From positions 54,145 through 118,144 of the forward strand of contig JAGWLG010000009.1 of NCBI GenBank assembly GCA_028864975.1: 64,000 nucleotides of DNA, given 5' to 3'. This document shows, piece by piece, positions 43,217 through 51,505 of the stretch. The position numbers and the translations under genes were made by a program. Below the pieces are notes generated by a model. That model was not told where the DNA came from and searched no databases. It saw nothing but the letters and a program-made list of their open reading frames with translations. The first letter of the stretch is position 1, and every line of letters begins with the position of its first letter. Source of the stretch: Thermoplasmata archaeon (lineage in GTDB: Archaea > Thermoplasmatota > Thermoplasmata > Lutacidiplasmatales > UBA184).

Positions 43217-44455
43217 GTGAGCGTCGACCGAACAGCCCCCTCGGCCGGGTGGGGCGACCTGTTGCGGCACCGTCGGTTCGTCCTCTACCTCGCGACCCTC
43301 TCCGTGGGCGACATCGGCTACTCGGTCTACGCCGTCGCGGCCCCCTGGCTCGCCTACCAGGTCACGCACAACTTCGTGGATGTGGGCGCGGTCCTGGCCG
43401 CGGAGTTCGGCCTGTACGCGTTCTCGTTCATCGCCGCTCCCTTCGTCGACCGGGCCCAAGAGAAACGCATCGTGCTGCTCTGGGGATATGCGCTCCAGGC
43501 CGTAGCCGCAAGTTCGATCGGGGTCCTGGCGATCGAGCAGAAGCTCACCTTCCTCCTGCTGCTTCCCCTGGTCTCGATGATCTCCCTGGTCTGGGATTTC
43601 ACCTGGTCGGCGAACAACACGATCCCCCCGTTGCTCTTGCCCAAGGAGGCGCTCTTCCGGGCGAGCGGGCTCTCCGGGGTCCTCTCCGGAGGGAACCAGG
43701 TCACGGGGTTCACCGTGGGAGGAGCGCTCATCCTGCTGACCGGCCCGGGAGGAGCGATGCTCCTCTACGGTGCCCTGAACGCCGCCTCGGCCGTCCTCGC
43801 ACTGGGGATCACGACCCAAGGGTCTCCCTCGGCCCAGGGTCCGGTCTGGCAGACGATGGTCGAAGGATGGCACGCGTGGTGGGGAGGGTCGAACGGCCGG
43901 CCGCTTCGGTCGTTGAGCCTGCTGGTCGCCGTGCAGGGGTTCTTCGCCCCGGGGTCCGTCCTGCTCATCACCTCGATCGCGAGCCGGGCCGCCGCCTCCC
44001 AGTTCACCTACGGGGTGCTCTTCACCGCCTTCGTGCTCGGCGGGGCGGCCATCGGTATCCTGCTCGGCCACTTCAATCCCCGACGTCATGTTGGGCTGCT
44101 CTTGCTGACGACCCCGTTGATCGCGGCGGGACTGCTTGCCTCGGCGGCGTGGGCGGAGAAGGTCCTGGCTTTGGGGGTGGTGCTCTGGTTCGCCTCCGGC
44201 ACCGCGATGCTGGGCTTCGAAGTGTGCTACCTGGTCTACCTGCAGGCCACCTCCCCCCCCTCGGAGGTCGCACGGACCACCTCCAACGTCTTCTTCTTCC
44301 GGGGGACCGCGAGGGCCACCGGTGCGATCGCGCTAGGGTTCGTCGCGACCTTCCTCCTGCCGACGACCCTCGCCCTTTGGATCGCCGGGGGCCTGGTCGT
44401 CTCCTCGGTCGTCGGGGCGGCCCTCTGGCCCTCGCTCAGGAAGGTCCAGTTCTGA
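43217..44455 (+). CDS. Major facilitator superfamily transporter
   Basis: A 412-residue integral membrane protein with about 12 hydrophobic segments. It resembles the MFS_3/enterobactin-exporter-like group: VLYLATLSVGDIGYSVYAVA, FGLYAFSFIAAPFVDRAQEK (the loop 2-3 motif region), a central cytoplasmic loop near residues 195-235, and repeated helices such as LLLLTTPLIAAGLLASAAWA. The substrate is unknown; efflux is typical of this group. GTG 43217 was chosen from its distance to the TATA element; a GTG 9 nt upstream is the alternative. Confidence 0.87.
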   Translation: MSVDRTAPSAGWGDLLRHRRFVLYLATLSVGDIGYSVYAVAAPWLAYQVTHNFVDVGAVLAAEFGLYAFSFIAAPFVDRAQEKRIVLLWGYALQAVAASSIGVLAIEQKLTFLLLLPLVSMISLVWDFTWSANNTIPPLLLPKEALFRASGLSGVLSGGNQVTGFTVGGALILLTGPGGAMLLYGALNAASAVLALGITTQGSPSAQGPVWQTMVEGWHAWWGGSNGRPLRSLSLLVAVQGFFAPGSVLLITSIASRAAASQFTYGVLFTAFVLGGAAIGILLGHFNPRRHVGLLLLTTPLIAAGLLASAAWAEKVLALGVVLWFASGTAMLGFEVCYLVYLQATSPPSEVARTTSNVFFFRGTARATGAIALGFVATFLLPTTLALWIAGGLVVSSVVGAALWPSLRKVQF

Positions 44456-44491
44456 CGGCACGCGGCCGCGACGTCCCCTACGAGCGGCCCG

Positions 44492-45202
44492 TCATCCCCG
44501 GGGGGCCTGGACGAGGGTCCCCTCGAACGCCTTCCCCTCCAGCGCAGCCCGGAGCTGAGGGAGGTTCCGCCCGTTCAGGATCGCCAAGGGGATTTTCGCA
44601 CGGAAGAGACGGTCGACCCCCAGCCGGTCGAACGGGAAGCTCTGACCGGCCACCCCGTCACGGGTGCCCTCGAAGACCCTCCGACGGAACTCGCCCATGT
44701 CCAGCAGGGGGATGCGCTTCGCGTCGGGGAACTTCTCCGGGTCCTTGTCGAAGAGCCCTGGGGTGCGGGTGGCGTTCACCATGCGCTCCGCACGGATCCT
44801 TTCGGCGAGCACGGCGGCGACGGCGTCGGTGGAGTGCCCGGGCTCCGTGCCTCCCATCACCACCACGGGCCATCGGCCCACCTCGTGCGCGGCCTCCGTC
44901 ACCGTGAGCAGGGGACGCGGCGGCGCGGCGGTGCCGAGGAGGAGGGCCAGCACGTGCGCGTGCAGACGCGTCACGTCGATCCCCAGCTCGTCGAGATCGC
45001 TCTCGGGCAATCCCAGCTCGCGCCCGAGCTGGATGTACTCCCGGGCCGTGCGGCCGCCTCCGACGACCACCGCGAGGGGGTGATGCTCACCCACCTCCAT
45101 GAGCGTCTTCGAAAGCTCCCGCAGGTAGCGCACGTCCTCGTCGCCCCTGAGAAGGACCGAGCCCCCGAGCGAGAGGACCACGGGGCGTCGAGCGGAGGGC
45201 AC
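44492..45202 (-). CDS. pyrH: Uridylate kinase (archaeal PyrH)
   Basis: A 236-residue amino-acid-kinase-fold enzyme phosphorylating UMP to UDP. It has VVLSLGGSVLLRGDEDVRYL, the glycine loop AVVVGGGRTAREYI, PVVVMGGTEPGHSTDAVAAV and an NTP site around NATRTPGLFDKDPEKFPDAK. The GTG at 45202 was chosen because it fits the family N-terminus and TTTCAAGT lies about 28 nt upstream. Upstream in-frame GTGs at 45226 and 45250 are alternatives. It converges with the MFS gene and diverges from rpiA. Confidence 0.9.
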   Translation of the reverse strand: MPSARRPVVLSLGGSVLLRGDEDVRYLRELSKTLMEVGEHHPLAVVVGGGRTAREYIQLGRELGLPESDLDELGIDVTRLHAHVLALLLGTAAPPRPLLTVTEAAHEVGRWPVVVMGGTEPGHSTDAVAAVLAERIRAERMVNATRTPGLFDKDPEKFPDAKRIPLLDMGEFRRRVFEGTRDGVAGQSFPFDRLGVDRLFRAKIPLAILNGRNLPQLRAALEGKAFEGTLVQAPRG

Positions 45203-45336
45203 AGCTTGCGTGAAGGACCGCCACACTTGAAACGAGCGGCAGCTCGGCACGGCGAGGTTCGGCCCGGAGCTGCGAAGGACGAATCCCGACCGCCACCAGC
45301 ATTAAGGACCCCCAGGTCTCGCCGGGCCTGGCGCCG

Positions 45337-46215
45337 ATGCAGTCCGAAGGGCTGGAGAACGAGAAGATCCGCGCCGCGCGTGTCGCGACGCAGCTGGTCC
45401 CCGAGGACGCGACGGTCGCGCTGGGGAGCGGTTCCACCGCCCACCACGCGATCAAGGCGCTCGCGGCCCGGTTCCCAGGCGGGGGCGGGCTTCGGTGCGT
45501 GGCCTCTTCTCGTCGAAGCGAGGAGATCGCGAAGAGGTTCTCGCTCCAGATCGTCCCGCTGGAGGAGGTCGAGCGGTTCGACCTCATGCTGGACGGGGCC
45601 GACGAGGTGGCGCCGAATCTCACGCTCATCAAGGGGGGCGGGGGAGCGCACTTCCGCGAGAAGCTGCTGGCCCGGATGTCGGACAAGCTCATCGTCATGG
45701 TCGACCACACGAAGCTCGTGCGCAAGCTGGGCATGCGCTCCCCCCTTCCGGTCGAGGTGGTGCCGTTCTCCGTGCCTTACGTGGCCCGTGAGCTCTCGCG
45801 ACGGGCGCTCATGCCGACCTTGCGCATGTCCGCCTCGACCTCGTTGGAGGGCGAGCCGCTCCCCTTCGTCACGGACAACGGCAACCACGTGCTCGACTGC
45901 CGGGTCCCGTCCGAGATCCTGGACGAGAAGAGCTGGGACCTGCAGCTCCGGGCGACCCCGGGCGTTGTCGAGACCGGACTGTTCGTGAACATGGCCCACC
46001 TGGTCCTGGTAGGGATGCCCGATGGCCGGGTCGAGGAGCTCCGTCCGAAGGACGCCGCCCATCGGCCCTCGTCGGTCTCCTTCCTCGAGGAAGCCTTGAC
46101 CGAGCGCGCGAAGGCCCCGGCAGCCCCGTCCCCTCCGAAGCGAAAGGAGAAGGGGCCCCGCCTCCCCCGTCTCGGACGGCGCAAGCGAGCGGCAGCTGCC
46201 GTCCCCGCCCAGTAA
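45337..46215 (+). CDS. rpiA: Ribose-5-phosphate isomerase A with basic C-terminal extension
   Basis: This enzyme interconverts ribose-5-phosphate and ribulose-5-phosphate. Motifs are VALGSGSTAHHAIKAL, CVASSRRSEEIAKR, LMLDGADEVAPNLTLIKGGG, the catalytic region AHFREKLLARMSDKLIVMVD and GVVETGLFVNMAHLVLVG. At 292 residues it exceeds the usual ~225-230. The last ~50 are Pro/Lys/Arg/Ala-rich (SPPKRKEKGPRLPRLGRRKR) and would bind nucleic acid or be disordered. A GCATTAAGG element lies 30-38 nt upstream of the ATG. Confidence 0.93.
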   Translation: MQSEGLENEKIRAARVATQLVPEDATVALGSGSTAHHAIKALAARFPGGGGLRCVASSRRSEEIAKRFSLQIVPLEEVERFDLMLDGADEVAPNLTLIKGGGGAHFREKLLARMSDKLIVMVDHTKLVRKLGMRSPLPVEVVPFSVPYVARELSRRALMPTLRMSASTSLEGEPLPFVTDNGNHVLDCRVPSEILDEKSWDLQLRATPGVVETGLFVNMAHLVLVGMPDGRVEELRPKDAAHRPSSVSFLEEALTERAKAPAAPSPPKRKEKGPRLPRLGRRKRAAAAVPAQ

Positions 46216-46291
46216 GGGGCGGTGGCGCAGATTACGTCATTCAACGAATCCGGGCGAGGGGTCCCCCGGGAACCGCACGACACTTGCCGAA

Positions 46292-46305
46292 TTTCCTATC
46301 GGAAA
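46292..46305. promoter_or_regulatory. Short palindrome upstream of enoyl-CoA hydratase
   Basis: TTTCC TATC GGAAA is a perfect 5-bp inverted repeat with a 4-base spacer. It is followed at 46319-46327 by a TATA-like ATCTTTATC and the ATG at 46366. It is a candidate operator or upstream promoter element for the 46-48 kb cluster. Confidence 0.35.
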
Positions 46306-46365
46306 AATGTCTCCGCACCATCTTTATCCCAGGCCAGGCCCTCGGGAGCCGTACGGGTTAGGTCC

Positions 46366-47151
46366 ATGCAAGGACACTACATCTCCCTCCGAAAGGAAGG
46401 GAAGGTCGGCGTCATCGAGATCAACAAGCCGAAGGCCAACACCTACGACCACGAGATGGTGCTGGAGTTCGGTCGTGCCATCGACGAAGTGCGGTTCGAT
46501 GACTCGATCAAGGTCGCGGTGACCACCTCGAAGGTCCCGAAGTTCTTCAGCGCGGGGGCCGACATCGAGATGCTCAAGGGCTCGGAGCCGGACTTCAAGG
46601 CGATGTTCTGCCTCAACTGCCAGGAGACGCTCACCAAGCTCGAGTCCACCCCGAAGGTGTTCATCGCCGCGTTGAACGGCCATACGGTCGGAGGGGGTCT
46701 CGAGATCGCGCTCGCCCATGACCTTCGCTTCATGATCGATGACCCCAAGCTCCAGATCGGTCTCCCGGAAGTGAACCTGGGGGTCCTCCCCGGCACGGGA
46801 GGGACGCAGCGGCTCCCGCGCCTCATCAACAAGTCGATCGCCCTCGACATGATGATCACCGGGCGCACGCTCAATCCCCAGGAGGCGCTCCACGTCGGCC
46901 TGGTGAACTACATCTACCCGGCGGACAGGTTCGAGCCCGAGTGGATGGCCTACGCCAAGCGCCTCGCCGAAGGGCCCGCGCGCGCCGTGAACCTGATCAA
47001 GCGCTCGGTCCAGGAAGGGGTCGAGATGACGCTCACCCAGGGGCTGGCCCTGGAGCGGGAGCTCCAGAACCGGCTCTTCGTCACCAAGGACGCGAAGGAA
47101 GGTCTCGCCGCTTTCATCGAGAAGCGTAAGGCCGTCTTCGCGGGGGCCTGA
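46366..47151 (+). CDS. Enoyl-CoA hydratase/isomerase family protein
   Basis: A 261-residue crotonase-fold protein. The CoA-binding and oxyanion-hole regions are FFSAGADIEMLKG and ALNGHTVGGGLEIALAHDLR. The second catalytic region is GLPEVNLGVLPGTGGTQRLP, with Glu retained at the position typical of hydratases. AYAKRLAEGPARAVNLIKRS follows in the trimerisation region. The neighbouring PaaA-like and PaaI-like genes suggest a role in degrading an aromatic or fatty acyl-CoA. Confidence 0.92.
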   Translation: MQGHYISLRKEGKVGVIEINKPKANTYDHEMVLEFGRAIDEVRFDDSIKVAVTTSKVPKFFSAGADIEMLKGSEPDFKAMFCLNCQETLTKLESTPKVFIAALNGHTVGGGLEIALAHDLRFMIDDPKLQIGLPEVNLGVLPGTGGTQRLPRLINKSIALDMMITGRTLNPQEALHVGLVNYIYPADRFEPEWMAYAKRLAEGPARAVNLIKRSVQEGVEMTLTQGLALERELQNRLFVTKDAKEGLAAFIEKRKAVFAGA

Positions 47152-47177
47152 GCGATCGAACCCCAGAACCCCGAACC

Positions 47178-48026
47178 ATGACCGACCCCGCTTCTCCCGG
47201 TCCGTCCCCTCCTCCCGCTCCGAAGAGCCCGATGGAGCGGAGCCTGAAGGACGGTGGAACGGTCGTTCCGGTGCGGGAGGTGCTCTGGGGCGACAGCACC
47301 GGAGTCCGGAAGTACGAGACCTCGGACGAGCTCCCCCCCGAGATGGCCGACCTGATCATGCGTCTCATGGTCGTGCAGGCCGACACCGAGTATGGCTCGA
47401 TCCAACAGCACCGCCCTTGGCTGGACCACGCCCCGACCCTCGAGGACCGTTGGGTGCAGGCCCGGATCGTCGCCGACGAGGCGAGGCACGGGCTGCAGGC
47501 CTGCCGCATCCTCCGCGACTTCGGGGAGGAGGGAGAGCAGCGTATCACCGGCCTTCTTCGGACGAAGGAAGGGGAGCACAAGCTCGACGCTTTCAACATC
47601 CCGTTCGATTCATGGGCGGATGTCGGGGCCTTTACCTGCCTCGTCGACCGCGTGGGGGTCTATCAGCTCCGAGCGTTCCAGGAATGCTCCTACGGTCCTC
47701 TCGCACGTGCCATGCCCCTCATGCTGAGCGAGGAGCAGCTCCACCTCAATTTCGGGTTCAACGTCCTGCGCCGGATGTCCCGAGAGGGCGCCAAGTACTA
47801 CGGGACGAAGGAGGAAGCGCAGGAGGCCGTCGAAAAGTGGTTCCCTCGCGCCCTGGACATGTTCGGCCACTCCCGGTCCACCACGAGCGAGAACGCGATC
47901 CGCTGGGGGATCAAGCGGTGGACGAACGACGAGGCCCGTTCGCGCTACCTCAAGGAGGTCGCCCCGCTCCTCGAGGGGATCGGCCTCAAGATGCCGGACC
48001 CCGAGTGGAACCGTCGCATCCACTGA
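47178..48026 (+). CDS. PaaA-like ferritin-fold diiron protein
   Basis: A 282-residue protein of the phenylacetyl-CoA epoxidase PaaA/PaaC family. A complete set of diiron ligands can be seen: Glu in MVVQADTEYGSI, ExxH in ADEARHGLQACR, Glu in LRAFQECSYGPLARAMPL and ExxH in LSEEQLHLNFGFNV. The first ~30 residues are Pro/Ser-rich. No PaaB, C, D or E is present in the window, so whether it works with other subunits or alone is unknown. It follows the enoyl-CoA hydratase gene by 26 nt. Confidence 0.85.
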   Translation: MTDPASPGPSPPPAPKSPMERSLKDGGTVVPVREVLWGDSTGVRKYETSDELPPEMADLIMRLMVVQADTEYGSIQQHRPWLDHAPTLEDRWVQARIVADEARHGLQACRILRDFGEEGEQRITGLLRTKEGEHKLDAFNIPFDSWADVGAFTCLVDRVGVYQLRAFQECSYGPLARAMPLMLSEEQLHLNFGFNVLRRMSREGAKYYGTKEEAQEAVEKWFPRALDMFGHSRSTTSENAIRWGIKRWTNDEARSRYLKEVAPLLEGIGLKMPDPEWNRRIH

Positions 48027-48089
48027 GCCTGGTGCGGTTTTCTCCCACCGCTCATTAACGCTTAAGGGGGACTACGTTCCCCCGGGGTC

Positions 48090-48626
48090 ATGGCGAAGCC
48101 TCCGGCGAAGATCGAGCCCCGACCCATCCGCCCCCCCGAGGACTGGCGCAAGACCGCAGTCATGCCCGGGTTCCACCGGTCGGTGGGGTTCGAGATCGAC
48201 CCGGCCGAGGCCCGCCCGGGAAGATGCATCGTACGCGGTCGGATCGAGGCCATGCACCTCAACATCAACCAGGTCGTGCACGGGGGCGTCTACTGTACCC
48301 TGCTCGACACGGCGATGGGCGCGGCCGTGGTCACGACGTTGGGGCCGCAGGAGGTGACCGCCACGACGAGCATCTACGTCGACTTCATCCGGCCGGCCCG
48401 GCTGGGCCAGGTCCTCAGCGCCGAGGGTGTGGTGACCCGGAGAGGGCGGAACATCGCCTTCGCGGACGGCAAGATCCAGGACGAGGAGGGGAAGCTCATG
48501 GGAACGGGGCGCGGCACGTGGTACATCTGGTCCCTCTCTCCGGAGAAAGGTCCTGCGCCCCGAGGGACGGTCCAAGGGGCCGCATCCCCCGCAGGTCCCT
48601 CCAAGGAGACCCCGCCCCGTCCGTGA
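48090..48626 (+). CDS. Hotdog-fold thioesterase (PaaI-like)
   Basis: A 178-residue acyl-CoA thioesterase-like protein. The catalytic region LNINQVVHGGVYCTLLDTAM carries the HGG motif with Asp of the following helix, then VTATTSIYVDFIRPARLGQV and the final strand of the hotdog. The C-terminal ~30 residues are Pro/Gly-rich and outside the fold. TTAACGCTTAAGG at about 48055 lies 25-35 nt upstream of the ATG. It would hydrolyse stalled aryl- or acyl-CoA esters. Confidence 0.88.
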   Translation: MAKPPAKIEPRPIRPPEDWRKTAVMPGFHRSVGFEIDPAEARPGRCIVRGRIEAMHLNINQVVHGGVYCTLLDTAMGAAVVTTLGPQEVTATTSIYVDFIRPARLGQVLSAEGVVTRRGRNIAFADGKIQDEEGKLMGTGRGTWYIWSLSPEKGPAPRGTVQGAASPAGPSKETPPRP

Positions 48627-48660
48627 CCCCTGCGAGGGGGGACCCCGGGCGCCCCTCTCC

Positions 48661-49239
48661 TCAAGGCAGCGTCGAGATCATCACGTTCTTCGCGGGGAAG
48701 TCGAAAGGGTAGCGCTCCGTGGGGTGCTTCAGGTCCTCGAGGAACGTGACGATGCCGGAGGCCGCCCCGAAGACCGAGGCGATCAGGAGCAGTTCGAAGA
48801 GCGGCGTCGCGCTGAAGTACGCGGAGACGTGCGAGACGGCGAGTGTCGCCCGGGTCCCGATCACCAGAACGACGAGGTAGGTGATCTTCGCTCCGTGCGA
48901 AAGGGCCTTGAAAAGGCCGAAGGCGCGCGTGGCCCGTGTCGCGGTCACGAGCCCGCCCAGGACCGCGATGGTCGTTCCCAACCCCAGGTAGAGGCTCGGG
49001 TCCAACCCGATCTGGATGGGCAGGTGGATCAGGACCGTCGTGAAGAACACGTAGGGAACTAGGACGAGGAAGAAGAAGATTGTCCCCGCCTTCGCGATAC
49101 CTTTCGCCACCTGCCACGCGGGGGCCGGAAGGTCGTAGGGGCCCACGCCCACCATAGGAGCCCCCTGGGGCGCGGTCGCGTCCGTGGGAGGAACGGAGGG
49201 CGGAGCCGGGGGCGGAGCGGGGGGCGAGGCGGCGCTCAT
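48661..49239 (-). CDS. Four-helix membrane protein
   Basis: A 192-residue protein. A Pro/Ala-rich N-terminus of about 45 residues precedes four hydrophobic segments: GTIFFFLVLVPYVFFTTVLI, LYLGLGTTIAVLGGLVTATR, ITYLVVLVIGTRATLAVS and LFELLLIASVFGAASGIVTF. A short polar tail follows. No family was recognised. Its ATG overlaps the stop of the upstream gene (ATGA), and it is the last of three coupled membrane-protein genes. Confidence 0.75.
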   Translation of the reverse strand: MSAASPPAPPPAPPSVPPTDATAPQGAPMVGVGPYDLPAPAWQVAKGIAKAGTIFFFLVLVPYVFFTTVLIHLPIQIGLDPSLYLGLGTTIAVLGGLVTATRATRAFGLFKALSHGAKITYLVVLVIGTRATLAVSHVSAYFSATPLFELLLIASVFGAASGIVTFLEDLKHPTERYPFDFPAKNVMISTLP

Positions 49240-50093
49240 GGTAGCGGCTCCGGGGGAAGGGTGACGGTGACCGCCCCGCTCGTGATGGTCGCGACGACCT
49301 GCCCCCCAGCGAGGTTGCACCCAGAGGCGACCGTGATGTCGGTGGTCTGGTCGAACGTGCTGCCGGGCGCTGCCGCGAGGGAAAGGCTCCCTCCCCCGCA
49401 GGAGGTCCCGCCCCCCGCCGGGAGGACGCTCAACGTGAGCGCCCCCGTGTCAGCGTAGCTGGCCTCGTTGGTGAAGTTCACGCGGACCGGGACGATCGTG
49501 TTCCCTCCCGAGGTCGTCGGGGTGCCGGGGGTGACGGTGAACCCCTGGTAGGGTGCGGACCAGTTCTGGTCGCTCTCCATCGCCAGGCCGAAGTCGAACA
49601 TGCTCGCGTAGGAGCCGTTGATCCAGTACCAGCCCACGGTCGGCACGCTCCGGTAGAGGAGGTATCCGTCCTGCTGGAGGGTACGGGTCGGGAGCAGGAC
49701 GTGGACGTTGATCGGGACCTCGGTCCCCGGGGAGACGGTGACGCTGCTGCTGGACCCCTCCGCAAGAAGCCCCCCGGCCTTGAGCGCGAGGACGCCACCG
49801 ACGGAGAAGGTCATGGGAAAGCTCCCGTTGTTCCAAACGTAGAGCACTTCGCTCGTCACGAGCCCTTCCGAGGTCTGGAGTGTCGTGCCCGCTCCCGCTC
49901 CGTTACGGACCTGGGGAGGGTGCATCGCCAAGGAGACGATCGAGGCCACGAGGTAGAGCACGACGATCAGGACGGCAAGGATCCCGCTCCAGCGGAGGAG
50001 CCGCGCGAGGCGGTAGAGCGGCGGCTTGTTCCGCCGTACGAGCGGCGGCACTCCGGCCGCGCTCGACCCCACGACGGGGGGGGTCGCGTTCAA
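49236..50093 (-). CDS. Single-pass membrane protein with large extracytoplasmic domain
   Basis: A 285-residue protein. A basic N-terminus (LVRRNKPPLYRLARLLRW) precedes one transmembrane helix (SGILAVLIVVLYLVASIVSL). About 200 extracytoplasmic residues follow, rich in Gly, Ser, Thr and Val, with sequons and a beta-sandwich pattern (EVLYVWNNGSFPMTFSVGGV). A Cys pair (GGTSCGGG and VASGCNLAGG) could form a disulfide. The chosen start is a TTG whose last bases overlap the upstream TGA, matching the coupling in this operon. An in-frame start further upstream would overlap the neighbour by 127 nt. Confidence 0.7.
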   Translation of the reverse strand: MNATPPVVGSSAAGVPPLVRRNKPPLYRLARLLRWSGILAVLIVVLYLVASIVSLAMHPPQVRNGAGAGTTLQTSEGLVTSEVLYVWNNGSFPMTFSVGGVLALKAGGLLAEGSSSSVTVSPGTEVPINVHVLLPTRTLQQDGYLLYRSVPTVGWYWINGSYASMFDFGLAMESDQNWSAPYQGFTVTPGTPTTSGGNTIVPVRVNFTNEASYADTGALTLSVLPAGGGTSCGGGSLSLAAAPGSTFDQTTDITVASGCNLAGGQVVATITSGAVTVTLPPEPLP

Positions 50094-50674
50094 GGAGGTC
50101 CCCCCCGAGGCCCCTCGCGTGTTGCGGGCGGGGGACGGGGCGGGCCCCCCGAAGGGACCAAGGGCCCACCGCAGCCCGAGCAGAAGTTCGCGGCGGGGCG
50201 GTTCGTCGTCCCGCACTGCGGGCAGGGCGGAGCCGCCGCCTGTGGCGGCGGCCCGGCGCCCATCAGGAGCGGTGCCCGCGGAGCGTGCGCGCGCTTGTAG
50301 CTCCGCCCGAGGATGGCGCCGACGATGAGGGTGATGATCACGAGCGTGACCAGGACCATGCTACCGTAGAGCAGGAAGAGGAAGAACGACAGGATCGCGG
50401 CACCGGTTCCGTTCCCGAACCCGCTGTTGTTGTTGTTCGACCCACCACCTCCGGCGGGATCGCTCACGGAGGGGAGCGCTGGAGGGAGGGTCAGCCCCTC
50501 AGGCCCACCCGAGCCGCACCCCGGCAACGCTTCCCTGAGGGCGTAGGGGAACGTAGCGGGGGGGGCGGCGTTGGCCCTGATCGATGCAAGCCCTGACCCT
50601 GCCCCTACCAGGATCGCGAGGATCAGCAGGGTCGTTACGGAGAGGGGCCATCCCTCCTGCGAGCGCTCCACCAC
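50090..50674 (-). CDS. Membrane protein with C-terminal zinc ribbon
   Basis: A 194-residue protein. A first hydrophobic segment (SVTTLLILAILVGAGSGLAS) acts as signal or anchor. An extracytoplasmic Gly/Asn/Ser loop (AGGGGSNNNNSGFGNGTG) and a second helix (ILSFFLFLLYGSMVLVTLVI) follow. The cytoplasmic C-terminus carries a zinc ribbon (CPQCG and CSGCGG) and a Pro/Arg tail. The GTG at 50674 fits a CCTATGCA element near 50720; GTG 50671 and an earlier start at 50737 are alternatives. It is the first gene of the three-gene operon. Confidence 0.68.
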   Translation of the reverse strand: MVERSQEGWPLSVTTLLILAILVGAGSGLASIRANAAPPATFPYALREALPGCGSGGPEGLTLPPALPSVSDPAGGGGSNNNNSGFGNGTGAAILSFFLFLLYGSMVLVTLVIITLIVGAILGRSYKRAHAPRAPLLMGAGPPPQAAAPPCPQCGTTNRPAANFCSGCGGPLVPSGGPPRPPPATREGPRGGPP

Positions 50675-50832
50675 GTGGTAAGGGCGTGAGGGGGGTCTTG
50701 AGACTACTGTTTCCTGTGCATAGGGTCGGGGAAGCACCGCTCCAAGTCCTCAACTCAGCGGTTCTCCCTCCTGCCCCCTCTCTCAGCGGTCGGGGAACCG
50801 GCCGCTCCCGGCAGGCTCCCCGCCCGGCCAAA

Positions 50833-50840
50833 CGTATTTG
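50833..50840 (+). promoter_or_regulatory. TATA-like element for the 50866 gene
   Basis: CGTATTTG lies 26-33 nt upstream of the ATG at 50866. Confidence 0.4.
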
Positions 50841-50865
50841 CCTCTGGAGCGTCCTCGCCGGGGTG

Positions 50866-51084
50866 ATGACACCCACGGGTACCTCGAAGGGAAGAGAGGA
50901 AGTTCGCGACGAAGCCCAGGCCTTGGCGCGGGAGATGGCGCACGACATCCTCGAGTTCACTCGAGTGGGCTGGAAGCTCGCCGGTCAGGTCGGTCGTCTC
51001 GCGCTCCACGCCGCCGAAGACATGGCCAACGAGGCCGAGAAGACCTGGGAGCGCCGGAAGCCCAGTCGTGGTCGGGGGAAGTAG
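50866..51084 (+). CDS. Small helical hypothetical protein
   Basis: A 72-residue, almost entirely helical and charged protein (EEVRDEAQALAREMAHDILE, then LAGQVGRLALHAAEDMANEA) with a basic end (KPSRGRGK). Amphipathic helices suggest membrane-surface or nucleic-acid contact. No family was recognised. A TATA-like element at leaderless distance supports expression. It ends about 50 bases before the 5S rRNA gene. Confidence 0.6.
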   Translation: MTPTGTSKGREEVRDEAQALAREMAHDILEFTRVGWKLAGQVGRLALHAAEDMANEAEKTWERRKPSRGRGK

Positions 51085-51104
51085 CGGCGCCGACGGGGTC
51101 CTCC

Positions 51105-51112
51105 TTAAATAC
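51105..51112 (+). promoter_or_regulatory. TATA box for 5S rRNA
   Basis: TTAAATAC is centred about 25 nt upstream of the 5S rRNA 5' end, the normal archaeal spacing. Confidence 0.6.
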
Positions 51113-51132
51113 TCCCGAAAAGTGGAAACTCC

Positions 51133-51253
51133 GCTGACGGCCAAAGCAGCGGGGAAACACCCGGTCCCATTCCGAACCCGGCAGTTAAGCCCGCCGGCGT
51201 TCCACGTGGTACTGAAGTGCGCGAGCCTACGGGAAGCGTGGAAAGCTGTCAGC
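51133..51253 (+). rRNA. rrf: 5S ribosomal RNA
   Basis: The ends GCTGACGGC and GCTGTCAGC pair as helix I. Inside are the conserved loop AAACACCCGGTCCCATTCCG and the segment CCCGGCAGTTAAGCCCG, followed by the GTGGTACTGAAGTGCGCGAG region typical of archaeal 5S. The gene has its own TATA box and is not near 16S or 23S genes, as in Thermoplasma relatives. About 250 bases of apparently non-coding sequence separate it from the recombinase gene. Confidence 0.95.
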
Positions 51254-51505
51254 ACCTAACATGACAGCCCGGGCACTGTACAAACGCATTTGGCTGGGAG
51301 ATGTCACGAAAGGCCCCCGGACCGCCCCCCGTGGTAGCTTGGGCCCGTCTGGTTCCCGCCCGACCAGGCTAGCCGCGACATCGCCGTCCTCAAGCAACGC
51401 TAGTGGGCGAACGCCTCGCCCGGTTCCTCCGCCGTCGATCAGCAAGACCAACGCCGGATGTGAACTCCTTTCCCCTCGGGAGGACCCCGGGGACCCCCTA
51501 CACCT

